The position numbers and the translations under genes were made by a program. 64,000 nucleotides of DNA from Varibaculum cambriense. Lineage in GTDB: Bacteria > Actinomycetota > Actinomycetes > Actinomycetales > Actinomycetaceae. Below the pieces are notes generated by a model. The model did no database searches. It had not been told where the DNA came from and worked only from the letters and a program-made list of their open reading frames with translations. Below, piece after piece: positions 20,801 through 28,645 of this stretch. Position 1 is the stretch's first letter; each line of letters opens with the position of its first letter. Where the stretch lies: positions 1 to 64,000 of the forward strand of contig NZ_JAKNHJ010000007.1 of assembly GCF_022133705.1 (NCBI RefSeq), given 5' to 3'.

Positions 20801-20970
20801 GGACTTGCTAAGACCGGTTATTATCGCGATCTTGGAGAGAACGCCCGTTCACCATCGCGGCAAGAATTGGCATGACTGTTTAACATCATGTCTTTCTGAG
20901 AGGCTCAGACCGAGATTAAAATTTACTTGCAGGTGGTCAGTGTACTTAATCGTGCATTGACCGCCTTTTT
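20801..20970 (+). ncRNA. Candidate structured RNA of the integrative element
   Basis: This stretch has no ORF but several nested stems. CTTGC (20804-20808) pairs with GCAAG (20860-20864). CGCGAT (20825-20830) pairs with ATCGCG (20854-20859), stacked next to it. TCTGAG (20895-20900) pairs with CTCAGA (20904-20909). The end is an 11-bp terminator stem with T5. A TGG-TATATA extended -10-like sequence lies just upstream (20790-20798). A free small RNA or a long leader of the following HTH gene are both possible. Boundaries are estimated. Confidence 0.45.
20932..20970 (+). terminator. Intrinsic terminator between candidate RNA and HTH gene
   Basis: 20932-20942 pairs with 20955-20965 over 11 bp (two G-U pairs) with a 12-nt loop, followed by TTTTT at 20966-20970. 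A classical Rho-independent terminator upstream of the excisionase-like gene. Confidence 0.75.
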
Positions 20971-21015
20971 CATACCCCGGCGGGAAATGCACAGCTAACC
21001 AGAAAAGGGAAAGCT

Positions 21016-21240
21016 ATGCGAACAGAATATAACCACCAAGAGGAACAGTTACCGCGCTACCTGTCGATTAAGGAGGCCGCGCGATTTGCAGGCGTTGCTA
21101 CTAACACGGCGCGTCATTGGGTTTACCGTGACGGTTTACCGGCTGTGAGACGTGGCCGCGTTGTCCGTATTGAAACCGCCGCGCTAATCGAGTGGTTGCA
21201 GCCGAATATTAACCCCGTTAAAGGTAAGGGGGCGGCGTAA
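21016..21240 (+). CDS. Excisionase/AlpA-like helix-turn-helix protein
   Basis: A 74-residue protein made almost entirely of one MerR/excisionase-type winged-helix domain: YLSIKEAARFAGVATNTARH followed by WVYRDGLPAVRRGRVVRI and an IEWLQ helix. Such proteins act as Xis directionality factors or as activators of island replication genes. AAAAGGGAAAGCT precedes the ATG. It sits 3 bp before the prim-pol gene in an evident operon. Confidence 0.82.
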   Translation: MRTEYNHQEEQLPRYLSIKEAARFAGVATNTARHWVYRDGLPAVRRGRVVRIETAALIEWLQPNINPVKGKGAA

Positions 21241-21243
21241 CCC

Positions 21244-22185
21244 ATGAGGCTAAACGAAACCCCCCGGCCATATAGGAAACAACCGGGGGAAAACGAGCTA
21301 ACCAACCCTAACCCGATTCTATCAGCCGCGTTGCGTTATGCCGCTTGCGGCTGGCAAGTGTTGCCATGCCTAGAACAAGACGGCAAACAGGCAGGGAAAC
21401 CCGCTAAAGCGCCTTATTACTCGCGGGCGCTAGAGCTAACGCATGGCGCGAAATCTGCCAGCGGAAACCCGGAGTTAATCCGGCAATGGTGGAAGGAATG
21501 GCCGCGCGCGCTCATTGGGCTAGCCGTACCGCCTCACATAGCGGTTATTGATATTGACCCGCGCAACGGTGGCACACTCGAAGCGCTAGAGGCTGCTATC
21601 GGGGGAAAACTTACCCGGTGTCCTATCGTGGTTAGCGGGCGCGGTGATGGCGGGTGTCACCTGTATTATCAACGCCCGGCGCGCCTGGAAGGGTTTACCC
21701 CGCTATTTGGTCAGGTTATTTGCGATGACGGAACAGCCTTGCCCGGTGTGGACGTTAAAACGCATGGCGGTTTCTGTGTCGCGCCGCCATCGCTTCATCC
21801 TGAAACCGGCAAGCCGTACCGTTGGGAGGGTAACGAGTTTTTCACCCCGCCGCCGTACCCGCAAGCGTTAGGGAAACTGATAGAGCGCCCCCCGCGCCCG
21901 CAACCCTTACCCGGCAAGCGTGTTAGCCGCGCGGGCTTTAACCCGATAGCGGGTGCGAACATGGTTAGCGGTCTGCTGGCAACCGTTGCGCAAGCAAGGC
22001 AGGGAACGAGGAATAATGCCCTTTTTTGGGCGGCGTGTCGTATGCAGCAAAACGATCTAACCGGCGCGGCTACGGACTGGCAAGGCTTGCGACAGGCCGC
22101 GTTAGCTACTGGCTTAACCGCGTGGGAAGTAGATAACACGATTCATTCAGCCCGCCGCCGGATTGGGGGACACCATGCAGCCTAA
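21244..22185 (+). CDS. Bifunctional DNA primase/polymerase (prim-pol)
   Basis: A 313-residue protein with an N-terminal prim-pol domain (about 17-200). IAVIDIDPRNGGT carries the metal-binding acidic residues, VVSGRGDGGCHLYY and KTHGGFCVAPPSLHP are the other family blocks. The C-terminal part (about 230-310, GTRNNALFWAACRM) resembles a primase C-terminal helical module. No helicase domain is fused. It probably primes or initiates replication of the excised element together with the next gene and the iterons at 22639-22761. Confidence 0.87.
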   Translation: MRLNETPRPYRKQPGENELTNPNPILSAALRYAACGWQVLPCLEQDGKQAGKPAKAPYYSRALELTHGAKSASGNPELIRQWWKEWPRALIGLAVPPHIAVIDIDPRNGGTLEALEAAIGGKLTRCPIVVSGRGDGGCHLYYQRPARLEGFTPLFGQVICDDGTALPGVDVKTHGGFCVAPPSLHPETGKPYRWEGNEFFTPPPYPQALGKLIERPPRPQPLPGKRVSRAGFNPIAGANMVSGLLATVAQARQGTRNNALFWAACRMQQNDLTGAATDWQGLRQAALATGLTAWEVDNTIHSARRRIGGHHAA

Positions 22186-22624
22186 CCAGAGAAGGCGCAA
22201 GAACCAGATTATCGCCCCGCCCGAGTTTGAACCGCTTATTTATGAACGGTCAGCGGCTCACTCGCGGTTAGATTTGCGACAGAATACCGGCGATCTATTG
22301 CGCGGCGCGTCTGGCCTATTAACCCCGCCCGCCTATATGTTGCGGCATTATTTAACGGCAATGTGCCTTGATAATGATTTGGACGGTTATGTTCCGGAAC
22401 AATGGCTTGACCCTACCGACTACCTTATTAAACGTTTCAGACAAGACGCGGTTAGCGAACTACTTAAAGCCGGCGATCTTGAACAGTTGGATAACGAGGA
22501 CGGCTACCGGCTGGACTGGTCAGCGCAAACCCTATATGCCGAAAGAGAGCGAAGGCGGCAATATAACGCCCGTAATCAAGCCCGGCATAGGCAGCGGCAG
22601 AGAGGCGAAAACCGTGAAATCTGA
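22175..22624 (+). CDS. Unknown protein, possible replication partner
   Basis: A 149-residue protein starting at the ATG at 22175, which has GGGGGAC in front; the longer TTG version from 22163 would include that ribosome site. It overlaps the prim-pol stop by 11 bp. The start is basic, the centre is acidic/helical, and the tail is strongly basic (ERERRRQYNARNQARHRQRQ), suggesting nucleic-acid contact. No known domain is recognised. The iteron array begins 15 bp after its stop, so it could be an origin-binding or helicase-loading protein; this is inferred from position. Confidence 0.7.
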   Translation: MQPNQRRRKNQIIAPPEFEPLIYERSAAHSRLDLRQNTGDLLRGASGLLTPPAYMLRHYLTAMCLDNDLDGYVPEQWLDPTDYLIKRFRQDAVSELLKAGDLEQLDNEDGYRLDWSAQTLYAERERRRQYNARNQARHRQRQRGENREI

Positions 22625-22638
22625 CCAGCGCAAACCGT

Positions 22639-22693
22639 AAGCGATTACTAAGCGATTAGTAACAGCTTAGTAAGAGCTTAGTAAGTGATTTAA
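22639..22693. repeat. Iteron array 1, five 11-bp units
   Basis: Five directly repeated 11-bp units in register (AAGCGATTACT, AAGCGATTAGT, AACAGCTTAGT, AAGAGCTTAGT, AAGTGATTTAA). Position just after the replication genes and exact 11-bp phasing, one helical turn, point to an initiator-binding origin. Confidence 0.75.
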
Positions 22694-22728
22694 GAAGGCG
22701 CTAACACCTTGTGAACAGGGCAAAGCGT

Positions 22729-22761
22729 AAGCGATTACTAAGCGCTTACTAAGGGATTACT
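22729..22761. repeat. Iteron array 2, three 11-bp units
   Basis: Three in-register units (AAGCGATTACT, AAGCGCTTACT, AAGGGATTACT). The first unit and the preceding 15 bp closely copy the start of array 1, so the two arrays arose by duplication. Confidence 0.75.
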
Positions 22762-22781
22762 AGGAATAGGCAATTAGGAAA

Positions 22782-22803
22782 GATAGCCCCCTTTAGGGCT
22801 ATC
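22782..22803. other. Short hairpin after the iterons
   Basis: GATAGCCC and GGGCTATC form an 8-bp stem with a 6-nt loop. It could be a terminator or part of the replication origin. Confidence 0.4.
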
Positions 22804-22860
22804 ACCGTTAGTTATCACTCGCGGGTGTTCGCGAGCGAGATTTTAGAAAGGATAAAGATA

Positions 22861-23112
22861 ATGAACGATGAAAACGAAACACTGGATTATGAGGCTTACA
22901 CGGCGCGCGAGATTGAACGCCTTGAAACTGTGCTAGACGGTCTGCAAGAGCTATTCAAGTCCCAGGCTGATCCGCGCGTGTCTGACGCGATTTTGAAAGC
23001 GCAAACCAAACTAGATGCTTATCGCGGGTTTGAGGGTGCGCCCCGAATGCGCACACCAGAGGATGAAGGGAAAGACTGGCTAGAAACTGTTGCCGCCGCT
23101 TATAGCTTTTAG
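22861..23112 (+). CDS. Small unknown acidic protein of the element
   Basis: An 83-residue protein from the ATG at 22861, preceded by GAAAGGATAAAG; an upstream start at 22825 would add 12 residues but lacks a good ribosome site. It is acidic and predicted mainly helical (REIERLETVLDGLQELFKSQ). No domain is recognised. It is the last gene before the 1-kb non-coding tail of the element. Confidence 0.65.
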   Translation: MNDENETLDYEAYTAREIERLETVLDGLQELFKSQADPRVSDAILKAQTKLDAYRGFEGAPRMRTPEDEGKDWLETVAAAYSF

Positions 23113-23204
23113 TCCTGATTGGTGGCTGTGCGTACTTGCTTAGGGTGCTTTCCCTGTTGCGGGTGCGCACGGCTACCCGGCAAGAAAGGAAACCTAACCG
23201 CAAG

Positions 23205-23213
23205 TTATCCACA
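23205..23213 (+). promoter_or_regulatory. DnaA box
   Basis: Exact TTATCCACA consensus inside the non-coding part of the element. A lone match can occur by chance, but the replication-gene context supports function. Confidence 0.5.
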
Positions 23214-24097
23214 GCCCCCCGCGCCGCTAACGCGGTTGCGGTAAAATAATAATCAACGCCCATTAAGGGACGCTCGCGAACAACTCAACACGCAAGCCTT
23301 GCACCGTCAAGAACGCAACGCGTCAGACATTCCGGCTTTAATCGAGATAACCGCGACCGTACCACTTGGCATGGCATAGAGGGCGTTTTAATCACTACCC
23401 GGAACCCGCCCGGCTCACTGTTCGGGTGGTGCTGTTTCACCCCCCGGCAAGATAGCCCCCCCCCTATCGCGCGCCCGCGCGCACGCGCGCGCGTAGAACC
23501 AAAGTTTTAAAGGTGGCGGCATTTTGCCACCCCCCTTAACGGGGTAAGTGGTGAGGTGGTAAACCGCCACCCCACGCCCTAGCTATGGGGTAGCGTTTCA
23601 CGCCCCCGTCTCTCGCGTGTCCTAGGCATGCTAGAAGCCACTAACAGCCCTTCCCGCTACCCAGGTACTAGAACCACGCTAAAACCGTTAAAACACGATA
23701 TACGCGCCCACCCCTGTCGCTTACTGAAACCCGCTTTATTTTGCGCTCGCGGGCTACCACACCCCGCCCCCTTGGTGTTGTGCGCACCGACAGTTTAGCG
23801 ATTTATCCCCCCGGCATTTTTTATTTTTCGCCCCTTGGTCTGTTTTACGTTGTAACCACCAAGCAGGGAGGGGAGACCCCGCCCCCGGGGTATCTCGCGC
23901 GCACCTGGGAGTGCTGTTGATTTTATTTTGTACAGGTCTGGAGATTTTAGAAAAACGTATCCGCGAGCGACCCGCCAGCGGTGGCAGTAGCAAGAACAAG
24001 CCCGCGCGATCCACGCTAGGGAGGGAACGAAATAGACCCCCCTTAACCCGCCCGCGAGCGATCCGCGAGCCTGAAAATAGTTAGCTAACTGTTTTCA

Positions 24098-24119
24098 TCT
24101 GACAACGTTCTGACAACGC
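24098..24119. repeat. Two 11-bp direct repeats, right-end integrase arm sites
   Basis: Two tandem TCTGACAACG units match the three at 18925-18957 and lie 55 bp inside the right attachment repeat. Confidence 0.6.
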
Positions 24120-24173
24120 GGAGACAATTTTTATTTTGACCCTTGCGTTCTTGCTGGTCAGAGCCTTATTTTT

Positions 24174-24196
24174 CGGTGCGCAAGGGGGGACTTGAA
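24174..24196. repeat. Attachment repeat, right end of integrative element
   Basis: Identical over 23 bp to 18759-18781. It covers the 3' end of the tRNA-Leu gene (acceptor and part of the T arm), so the tRNA stays intact after integration. Confidence 0.9.
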
Positions 24197-24262
24197 CCCC
24201 CATGCCCGGTAAAGGGCACACGGACCTGAACCGTGCGCGTCTACCAATTCCGCCACTTGCGC
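24177..24262 (-). tRNA. tRNA-Leu(CAG)
   Basis: Reading the minus strand, GCGCAAG pairs with CTTGCGC as the acceptor, and the anticodon loop TTCAGGT gives CAG. A long variable arm typical of tRNA-Leu and a GTTCAAGTC T loop are present. Its 3' end is the integration site of the element. fhaA lies on its other side, as in other actinobacteria. Confidence 0.95.
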
Positions 24263-24607
24263 TCGGGTTTAACGCTCAGACGCGTTAACCAACGAATAGA
24301 AATCTACCCCGAAACCAAAGGCGGGAGCAAGCCCAGGAGCAAAAGGCGTTACGTTTCACAAGTAATAATTCTGTTTTTCCTATACTAAGCAAGAATCTAC
24401 CGACTGTCAGTAGCTGCTAGCCCCTAATAAGTTGCTATAAATTCGCCCTATTAACCCTGGGATAATACTTATTAGCGAATTTTCGATTAACCTTGAACTT
24501 AGGTATGTCTACTGCGCGCAGTTAGCACCGGCAATGTCCGGCTGCTTATAACAGCGAGCCGCAGGCACTGACCGTAGATTCTACGATTTACAGGAGAGGA
24601 CGAAAAT
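24263..24607. other. tRNA-Leu to fhaA intergenic region
   Basis: A 345-bp gap with divergent transcription of tRNA-Leu and fhaA, so promoters of both should lie here. TATACT occurs near 24381-24386 but has no good -35 box. TTAACGC and GCGTTAA (24269-24288) form a 7-bp stem near the tRNA start. Nothing else is clear. Confidence 0.5.
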
Positions 24608-25303
24608 ATGGGAGTGGTTGACCGCTTCGAAAAAGCCGTTTCTTTAGGGGTAAACGCCCCTTTTTCGAAGATGTTCGCCAGCTCGATTAAAGCCGTGGAT
24701 GTAAAAACGGCTATACGTGAGAGCATGGATAACTCCCGCGCCACTTTGAGTGACGGCCGGGTGGTGGTACCGAACGAATACCAGGTGTTGCTCAACCAAA
24801 AAGACTACGAATCGGTGATGGCGGCTAACTCGCAGGTGCTTTCGCAAGAACTCGCCCAAGACGCTACCGCGTATGCCACCGAACAAAGCTACGTGTTTGT
24901 CGGGCCGGTAGAAGTAGTATTCTCTGCCGGTGACCACCCGCTAGGGGAGCTGAAAATCGATAACTCGATCCGCCGCGGGCCGGCCGCACCGGTAACTACC
25001 GCCGGCGCCAGCCCCTCCCATCCGATCATTGATATTGAGGGTCAACAGTGGCTACTGACCGAGCCGGTCACGGTGATCGGTCGCGGATCGGAAGCCGATA
25101 TCGTAGTCCACGATCCGGGAGTATCCCGACGTCACCTAGAACTGCGGATTACTCCCCAAGGGGTAATCGCCACCGATCTGGGATCGACTAACGGATCCTA
25201 TGTGGAAGGACATCGCATCAGTGCCGCCACTCTCTTAGACGGTAACGAACTAACGATCGGCCGCACCCACCTGCTATTTTGGACTTCAAGCGCGGATGAA
25301 TAG
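24608..25303 (+). CDS. fhaA: FhaA, DUF3662 and FHA domain protein
   Basis: A 231-residue cytoplasmic protein. The DUF3662 domain (about 1-125, VDRFEKAVSLGVNAPFSKMF) is joined by a short linker to a C-terminal FHA domain (about 145-231). The phosphothreonine-binding signature GRGSEADIVVHDPGVSRRH and DLGSTNGSYVEG are intact. FhaA binds phosphorylated partners, including MviN/MurJ in mycobacteria, and links PknB signalling to peptidoglycan synthesis. It lacks the long linker of the mycobacterial protein. AGGAGAGGAC precedes the ATG. It heads the fhaA-fhaB-pstP-rodA-pbpA-pknA-pknB operon. Confidence 0.95.
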   Translation: MGVVDRFEKAVSLGVNAPFSKMFASSIKAVDVKTAIRESMDNSRATLSDGRVVVPNEYQVLLNQKDYESVMAANSQVLSQELAQDATAYATEQSYVFVGPVEVVFSAGDHPLGELKIDNSIRRGPAAPVTTAGASPSHPIIDIEGQQWLLTEPVTVIGRGSEADIVVHDPGVSRRHLELRITPQGVIATDLGSTNGSYVEGHRISAATLLDGNELTIGRTHLLFWTSSADE

Positions 25304-25315
25304 TAGGCGATAATC

Positions 25316-25807
25316 GTGGCAGTTGGACTTTTATACACTATTTTACGATTCGGTTTCGTAGCCCTATTGTGGCTGCTAGTTATCGGATTAGCGGTAGTGT
25401 TACGCCGCGATATTTCCCTGGCCGCCACCGCCTCCGCAAAAACCCCAACCAGTCGCTCCCGGAAAGCTAGCCGGCAACCTGAAAAATCTAAACCTCGTAA
25501 AAGCAAACGTGGGGGTCGCCCTCGCTACTTAGCTTTCACGGGGGGTGCCTTAGCCGGCAATCGGTTAAAACTGGATGGACAACCAATCCTTTTAGGGCGC
25601 TCCGGGGACTGTACGGTGCCTCTGCAGGATTCTTACGCCTCCAATCGACATGCCCGCATCTATTACCGTGACGGGCAATGGTTTATCGAGGACTTAAACT
25701 CAACGAACGGAACGTACCTTGGCAACAACCGTCTCACCAGTGCTCAGCTTTTAGAGCCGGGAATGGTAGTGCGGATTGGACAAACAACAATGGAGCTAAC
25801 TAGATGA
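25316..25807 (+). CDS. fhaB: FhaB (FipA), membrane-anchored FHA protein
   Basis: A 163-residue protein starting at GTG. One N-terminal membrane helix (about 5-27, LLYTILRFGFVALLWLLVIG) is followed by a basic linker and a C-terminal FHA domain (about 80-163) with LLGRSGDCTVPLQDSYASNRH and EDLNSTNGTYLG. It recognises phosphothreonine on division and wall proteins, as FipA does with FtsZ and FtsQ in mycobacteria. The stop overlaps the pstP start by 4 bp. Confidence 0.94.
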   Translation: MAVGLLYTILRFGFVALLWLLVIGLAVVLRRDISLAATASAKTPTSRSRKASRQPEKSKPRKSKRGGRPRYLAFTGGALAGNRLKLDGQPILLGRSGDCTVPLQDSYASNRHARIYYRDGQWFIEDLNSTNGTYLGNNRLTSAQLLEPGMVVRIGQTTMELTR

Positions 25808-27000
25808 GCATCGGATTCAACTATGCCGCCCTGTCTGATATCGGCAAGATCCGCCAATCTAACCAGGATTCCGGTTACGCCGGACCTAACCTGCTGGTAT
25901 TAGCAGATGGGATGGGTGGGCCTGCCGGGGGCGATATTGCCTCCTCGATTGCGATTGATCATTTACGTTCCCTCGACACCGAAGCAGATACCCCCGAGGA
26001 GGCTCTCGAAAGCCTGCGGGAAGCAATAGCCCAGGCACACCAGGAACTGTGCGAACGCTCCACCCAAGATCCGGCATTAGCCGGCCTGGGCACTACTTGT
26101 ATCGCGATTCGTCGCAGCCAAAACGCTATCACTATGACCCATATTGGGGATTCGCGTGCCTACCGTTTGCGCGGCGGAGAATTGCGGCAAATGACCAATG
26201 ATCATTCTTTCGTGCAATACCTGGTAGATACGGGACAGCTAACCCCTGAACAGGCTGAGAATCATCCTCAGCGCTCCGTGCTATTGCGAGTGCTGGGAGA
26301 TTCCCAAGAGGACGTGAATCTTGACGAATCCCAACCCGACTTCACAATAGGTGACCGCTGGTTGCTTTGCTCTGACGGACTATGCGGCTTTGTTTCTGGC
26401 CCCACCATTGGCAAGATTCTTTACCGGAGCAAAACTCCGCAACAGGCCTGTGAAACTCTAGTAGAACTGGCGCTAAAAGCGGGCGGACCGGACAATATCA
26501 CTTGCGTGGTTGCCGATATTGTTGAGGATCCGCAAGATAAAGAACCTCAAATAGTGGGGGCGGCCGCTACCGACCGGCTGGCTGAGCTCCGTAGCCAACA
26601 AACAGAAAACCCCGGCGACGAAGCGGTCAGAGACGACCAGGACGCATCCGATCCTGCCATTCAAGATCAAACAGATAACGAGGACGAGGATGAGGACGAT
26701 TCTTTTAGTCAGGCGCGGGCGGCAATACCGACGGAATCTTTAACTGAGGAAGACTCTGCCCCCAAATATCGCTGGGGAAGAATCATCGGCGTGATTGTGG
26801 GACTGATCGTCCTGCTAGCCCTATTTGCCACTGCTGTGTGGTACGGAATGTCGGAACGCCCCAACCCCACCCCGCCGCCCACGTCAACTTCGATTTCCGA
26901 AACTAAATCCCCGGCTACTACCGCAGAGGAAACCACGCAAGAATCGGAAGCATCTTCAAGCGCTGAACCTTCCTCATCAAGCTCAGCTAGTAACTCCTAA
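25804..27000 (+). CDS. pstP: PstP, PP2C-family serine/threonine phosphatase
   Basis: A 398-residue membrane phosphatase. The N-terminal PPM domain (about 1-240) has the metal-binding motifs RQSNQDS, LADGMGGPAGGD, HIGDSRAYR, LCSDGL and GPDNITCVV. An acidic juxtamembrane linker, one helix (about 328-348) and a Ser/Thr/Pro-rich external tail follow. The extracellular part is much shorter than in mycobacterial PstP. It removes phosphate from PknA, PknB and their substrates. It overlaps fhaB by 4 bp. Confidence 0.95.
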   Translation: MSIGFNYAALSDIGKIRQSNQDSGYAGPNLLVLADGMGGPAGGDIASSIAIDHLRSLDTEADTPEEALESLREAIAQAHQELCERSTQDPALAGLGTTCIAIRRSQNAITMTHIGDSRAYRLRGGELRQMTNDHSFVQYLVDTGQLTPEQAENHPQRSVLLRVLGDSQEDVNLDESQPDFTIGDRWLLCSDGLCGFVSGPTIGKILYRSKTPQQACETLVELALKAGGPDNITCVVADIVEDPQDKEPQIVGAAATDRLAELRSQQTENPGDEAVRDDQDASDPAIQDQTDNEDEDEDDSFSQARAAIPTESLTEEDSAPKYRWGRIIGVIVGLIVLLALFATAVWYGMSERPNPTPPPTSTSISETKSPATTAEETTQESEASSSAEPSSSSSASNS

Positions 27001-27070
27001 CTAACCATAAGCATCAAGAATTCGAACCACCAAGATGAGAGAGCAGATATAGGAAGGGGGTAATGTACTG

Positions 27071-28645
27071 GTGCCAAAGATAAAACACCCTACTGGCCGG
27101 CTGGCGGAACTATTGCTAATAGTGATCGCCCTGGCGATGTGTTTCTTGGGGTATTTCTCGATTAATGTTAACCGCACTGGGGCACTGCCCACTTCCTTCG
27201 TATTGCATATGTGCGTACTGGGAGCCTTCGCCCTCGCCACTCATCTAGCGGTTCGTTTCCTCGCGCCCTACGCTGACCCAGTACTTTTACCTGCAGTTTT
27301 GGCTTTAAATGGTATCGGGCTGGTGATGATTTACCGCCTAGATTTGGCATATGGCCCAGATTCGATCCTGTATATTGGATTCAAACAAGCATTATTTACC
27401 CTGATAGGCGTAGTTTTGATGGTGATTACGCTGGCAGTAGTTCGTGACTACCGCAAGCTGCGTAACTACACTTATCTGTCGATGCTGCTGGCAATTGTAC
27501 TGTTACTGCTGCCCTTAGCGCCGTTCATCGGACGTAGTATCAATGGTGCTCGCATCTGGATTAATATCGGGTTTTCCATCCAGCCCTCCGAGGTAGCCAA
27601 GATTTGTTTAGCGATTTTCTTTGCCGGATATTTAACTACCCGGCGGGAAGCCTTAATCCAAGGCGGAAAATCGCTGCTGGGAATGCGCCTGCCGCGCCTG
27701 CGGGATCTCGGTCCCCTCCTGGTGGTGTGGGCAGCCTCCATTTTGATTTTGGTATTCGAGCGGGACTTGGGTACTTCCCTGCTAATCTTCGGTTTATTCG
27801 TAGCCATGCTATATGTGGCCACCAATCAAACTTCCTGGCTGCTAATCGGAGCGATCCTGTTCGCGCCCGCAGTGTTCTTAGCTTCTCGTCTGTTTTCGCA
27901 TGTGCAAGCGCGCATTGATGTCTGGCTGCACGCCCTCGATCCAGAAATCTATTCCCGCCCCATCGGGGGATCGGGACAGTTAGTCTCCGGGCTATTTGGG
28001 ATGGCTGACGGCGGTATTCTCGGTACCGGTTGGGCGCAAGGTTCGCCCTCCCTAACCCCCTTCGCGAACTCGGACTTTATTTTTGCTTCCCTCGGGGAAG
28101 AACTGGGTCTAACCGGCTCCCTTGCTCTGCTCACGCTGTATCTTATTTTCGTAGAACGCGGGCTGCGTACTGCCTTGATCGTGCGTGACAGCTTTGGAAA
28201 GCTTTTGGCTACCGGGTTTGCTTTCACCATCGGATTCCAAGTGTTCGTGGTAGTCGGAGGATTAACCCGAGTAATCCCCTCTACCGGACTCACCTTGCCT
28301 TTTGTGGCCGCGGGTGGATCTTCACTGGTCGCCAACTGGGTGATCTTGGCCTTGCTGCTGCGCCTATCTAGCGAGGCGCGCCAGCCGGTTAGAACCGAGA
28401 GCGGAGTTATCGATACCGCCGAACTAGAAGCAATCATTGCTCGCCAGCAAGAGAAACGCTCTGCCTCGCTGGAGGCTAAGACTGCTAGCCGCACTAACCA
28501 AGCCTCCCCCGCTACTTCCCATCCCAGCGGACAGCCAGCGAAACGTGCCTCATCGGTGCAGTCGCTTTCCAGCCCGGCAGCCCCTGATGCCGCTTTTCCT
28601 GCGCGACCAGTTCCGGGAGGTGAACGTCATGAATCCACAGATTAA
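27071..28645 (+). CDS. rodA: RodA/FtsW-family peptidoglycan glycosyltransferase
   Basis: A 524-residue SEDS protein with about 12 membrane helices and a Ser/Ala/Pro-rich cytoplasmic tail of about 100 residues. IGRSINGARIWINIGFSIQP followed by SEVAKI is the family block, with further conserved GGSSLVANW near the C-terminal helices. It polymerises lipid II glycan chains with the adjacent transpeptidase PbpA. The start is GTG with GGAAGGGGG upstream. The pbpA start lies 17 bp inside its 3' end. Confidence 0.95.
   Translation: MPKIKHPTGRLAELLLIVIALAMCFLGYFSINVNRTGALPTSFVLHMCVLGAFALATHLAVRFLAPYADPVLLPAVLALNGIGLVMIYRLDLAYGPDSILYIGFKQALFTLIGVVLMVITLAVVRDYRKLRNYTYLSMLLAIVLLLLPLAPFIGRSINGARIWINIGFSIQPSEVAKICLAIFFAGYLTTRREALIQGGKSLLGMRLPRLRDLGPLLVVWAASILILVFERDLGTSLLIFGLFVAMLYVATNQTSWLLIGAILFAPAVFLASRLFSHVQARIDVWLHALDPEIYSRPIGGSGQLVSGLFGMADGGILGTGWAQGSPSLTPFANSDFIFASLGEELGLTGSLALLTLYLIFVERGLRTALIVRDSFGKLLATGFAFTIGFQVFVVVGGLTRVIPSTGLTLPFVAAGGSSLVANWVILALLLRLSSEARQPVRTESGVIDTAELEAIIARQQEKRSASLEAKTASRTNQASPATSHPSGQPAKRASSVQSLSSPAAPDAAFPARPVPGGERHESTD

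Larger units (their letters stand above)
23113..24173. other. Structured non-coding tail of the element, possible origin or packaging region
   Basis: About 1 kb without a credible gene. It holds a perfect DnaA box TTATCCACA (23205-23213) and a run of alternating C/G of about 26 bp (23468-23493) able to form Z-DNA. Hairpins with GGTGGC/GCCACC arms lie at 23512-23531 and near 23554-23572, and repeated GCGAGCGA words near 23960-24070. The plus strand is markedly C-rich around 23700-23900. Open frames on either strand (for example 23754-24014 minus) show no family features. An origin of replication, a cos/pac-like site or both are possible. Confidence 0.5.
18759..24196. mobile_element. 5.4-kb integrative element in tRNA-Leu, satellite-like
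   Basis: The element is bounded by 23-bp direct repeats (18759-18781 and 24174-24196), the right one being the 3' end of tRNA-Leu(CAG). It encodes a tyrosine integrase, an unknown protein, a candidate structured RNA, an HTH/excisionase-like protein, a prim-pol replication protein, two further small proteins, two 11-bp iteron arrays and a 1-kb structured non-coding tail with a DnaA box. Repeated TCTGACAACGT sites near both ends look like integrase arm sites. There are no structural, packaging-enzyme or conjugation genes. The content resembles phage-inducible islands or reduced actinomycete integrative elements. Which of these it is cannot be decided from sequence alone. Confidence 0.88.

Noticed and set aside
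22639-22761. 11-bp repeats as a CRISPR or random low-complexity sequence
   Set aside because: Units are too short and have no spacers. The exact register after replication genes fits iterons.
23754-24014. An 86-residue minus-strand ORF in the tail of the element
   Set aside because: Arg/Pro-rich composition caused by GC-rich DNA, no ribosome site and no recognisable domain.
18759-24196. Element as a prophage or conjugative element
   Set aside because: No capsid, terminase, lysis, FtsK/TraB-like or relaxase gene is present.
28437-28628. An N-terminal 64-residue extension of PbpA
   Set aside because: It lies inside rodA and reads as a low-complexity out-of-frame product. The ATG at 28629 has a strong ribosome site and starts a normal membrane anchor.
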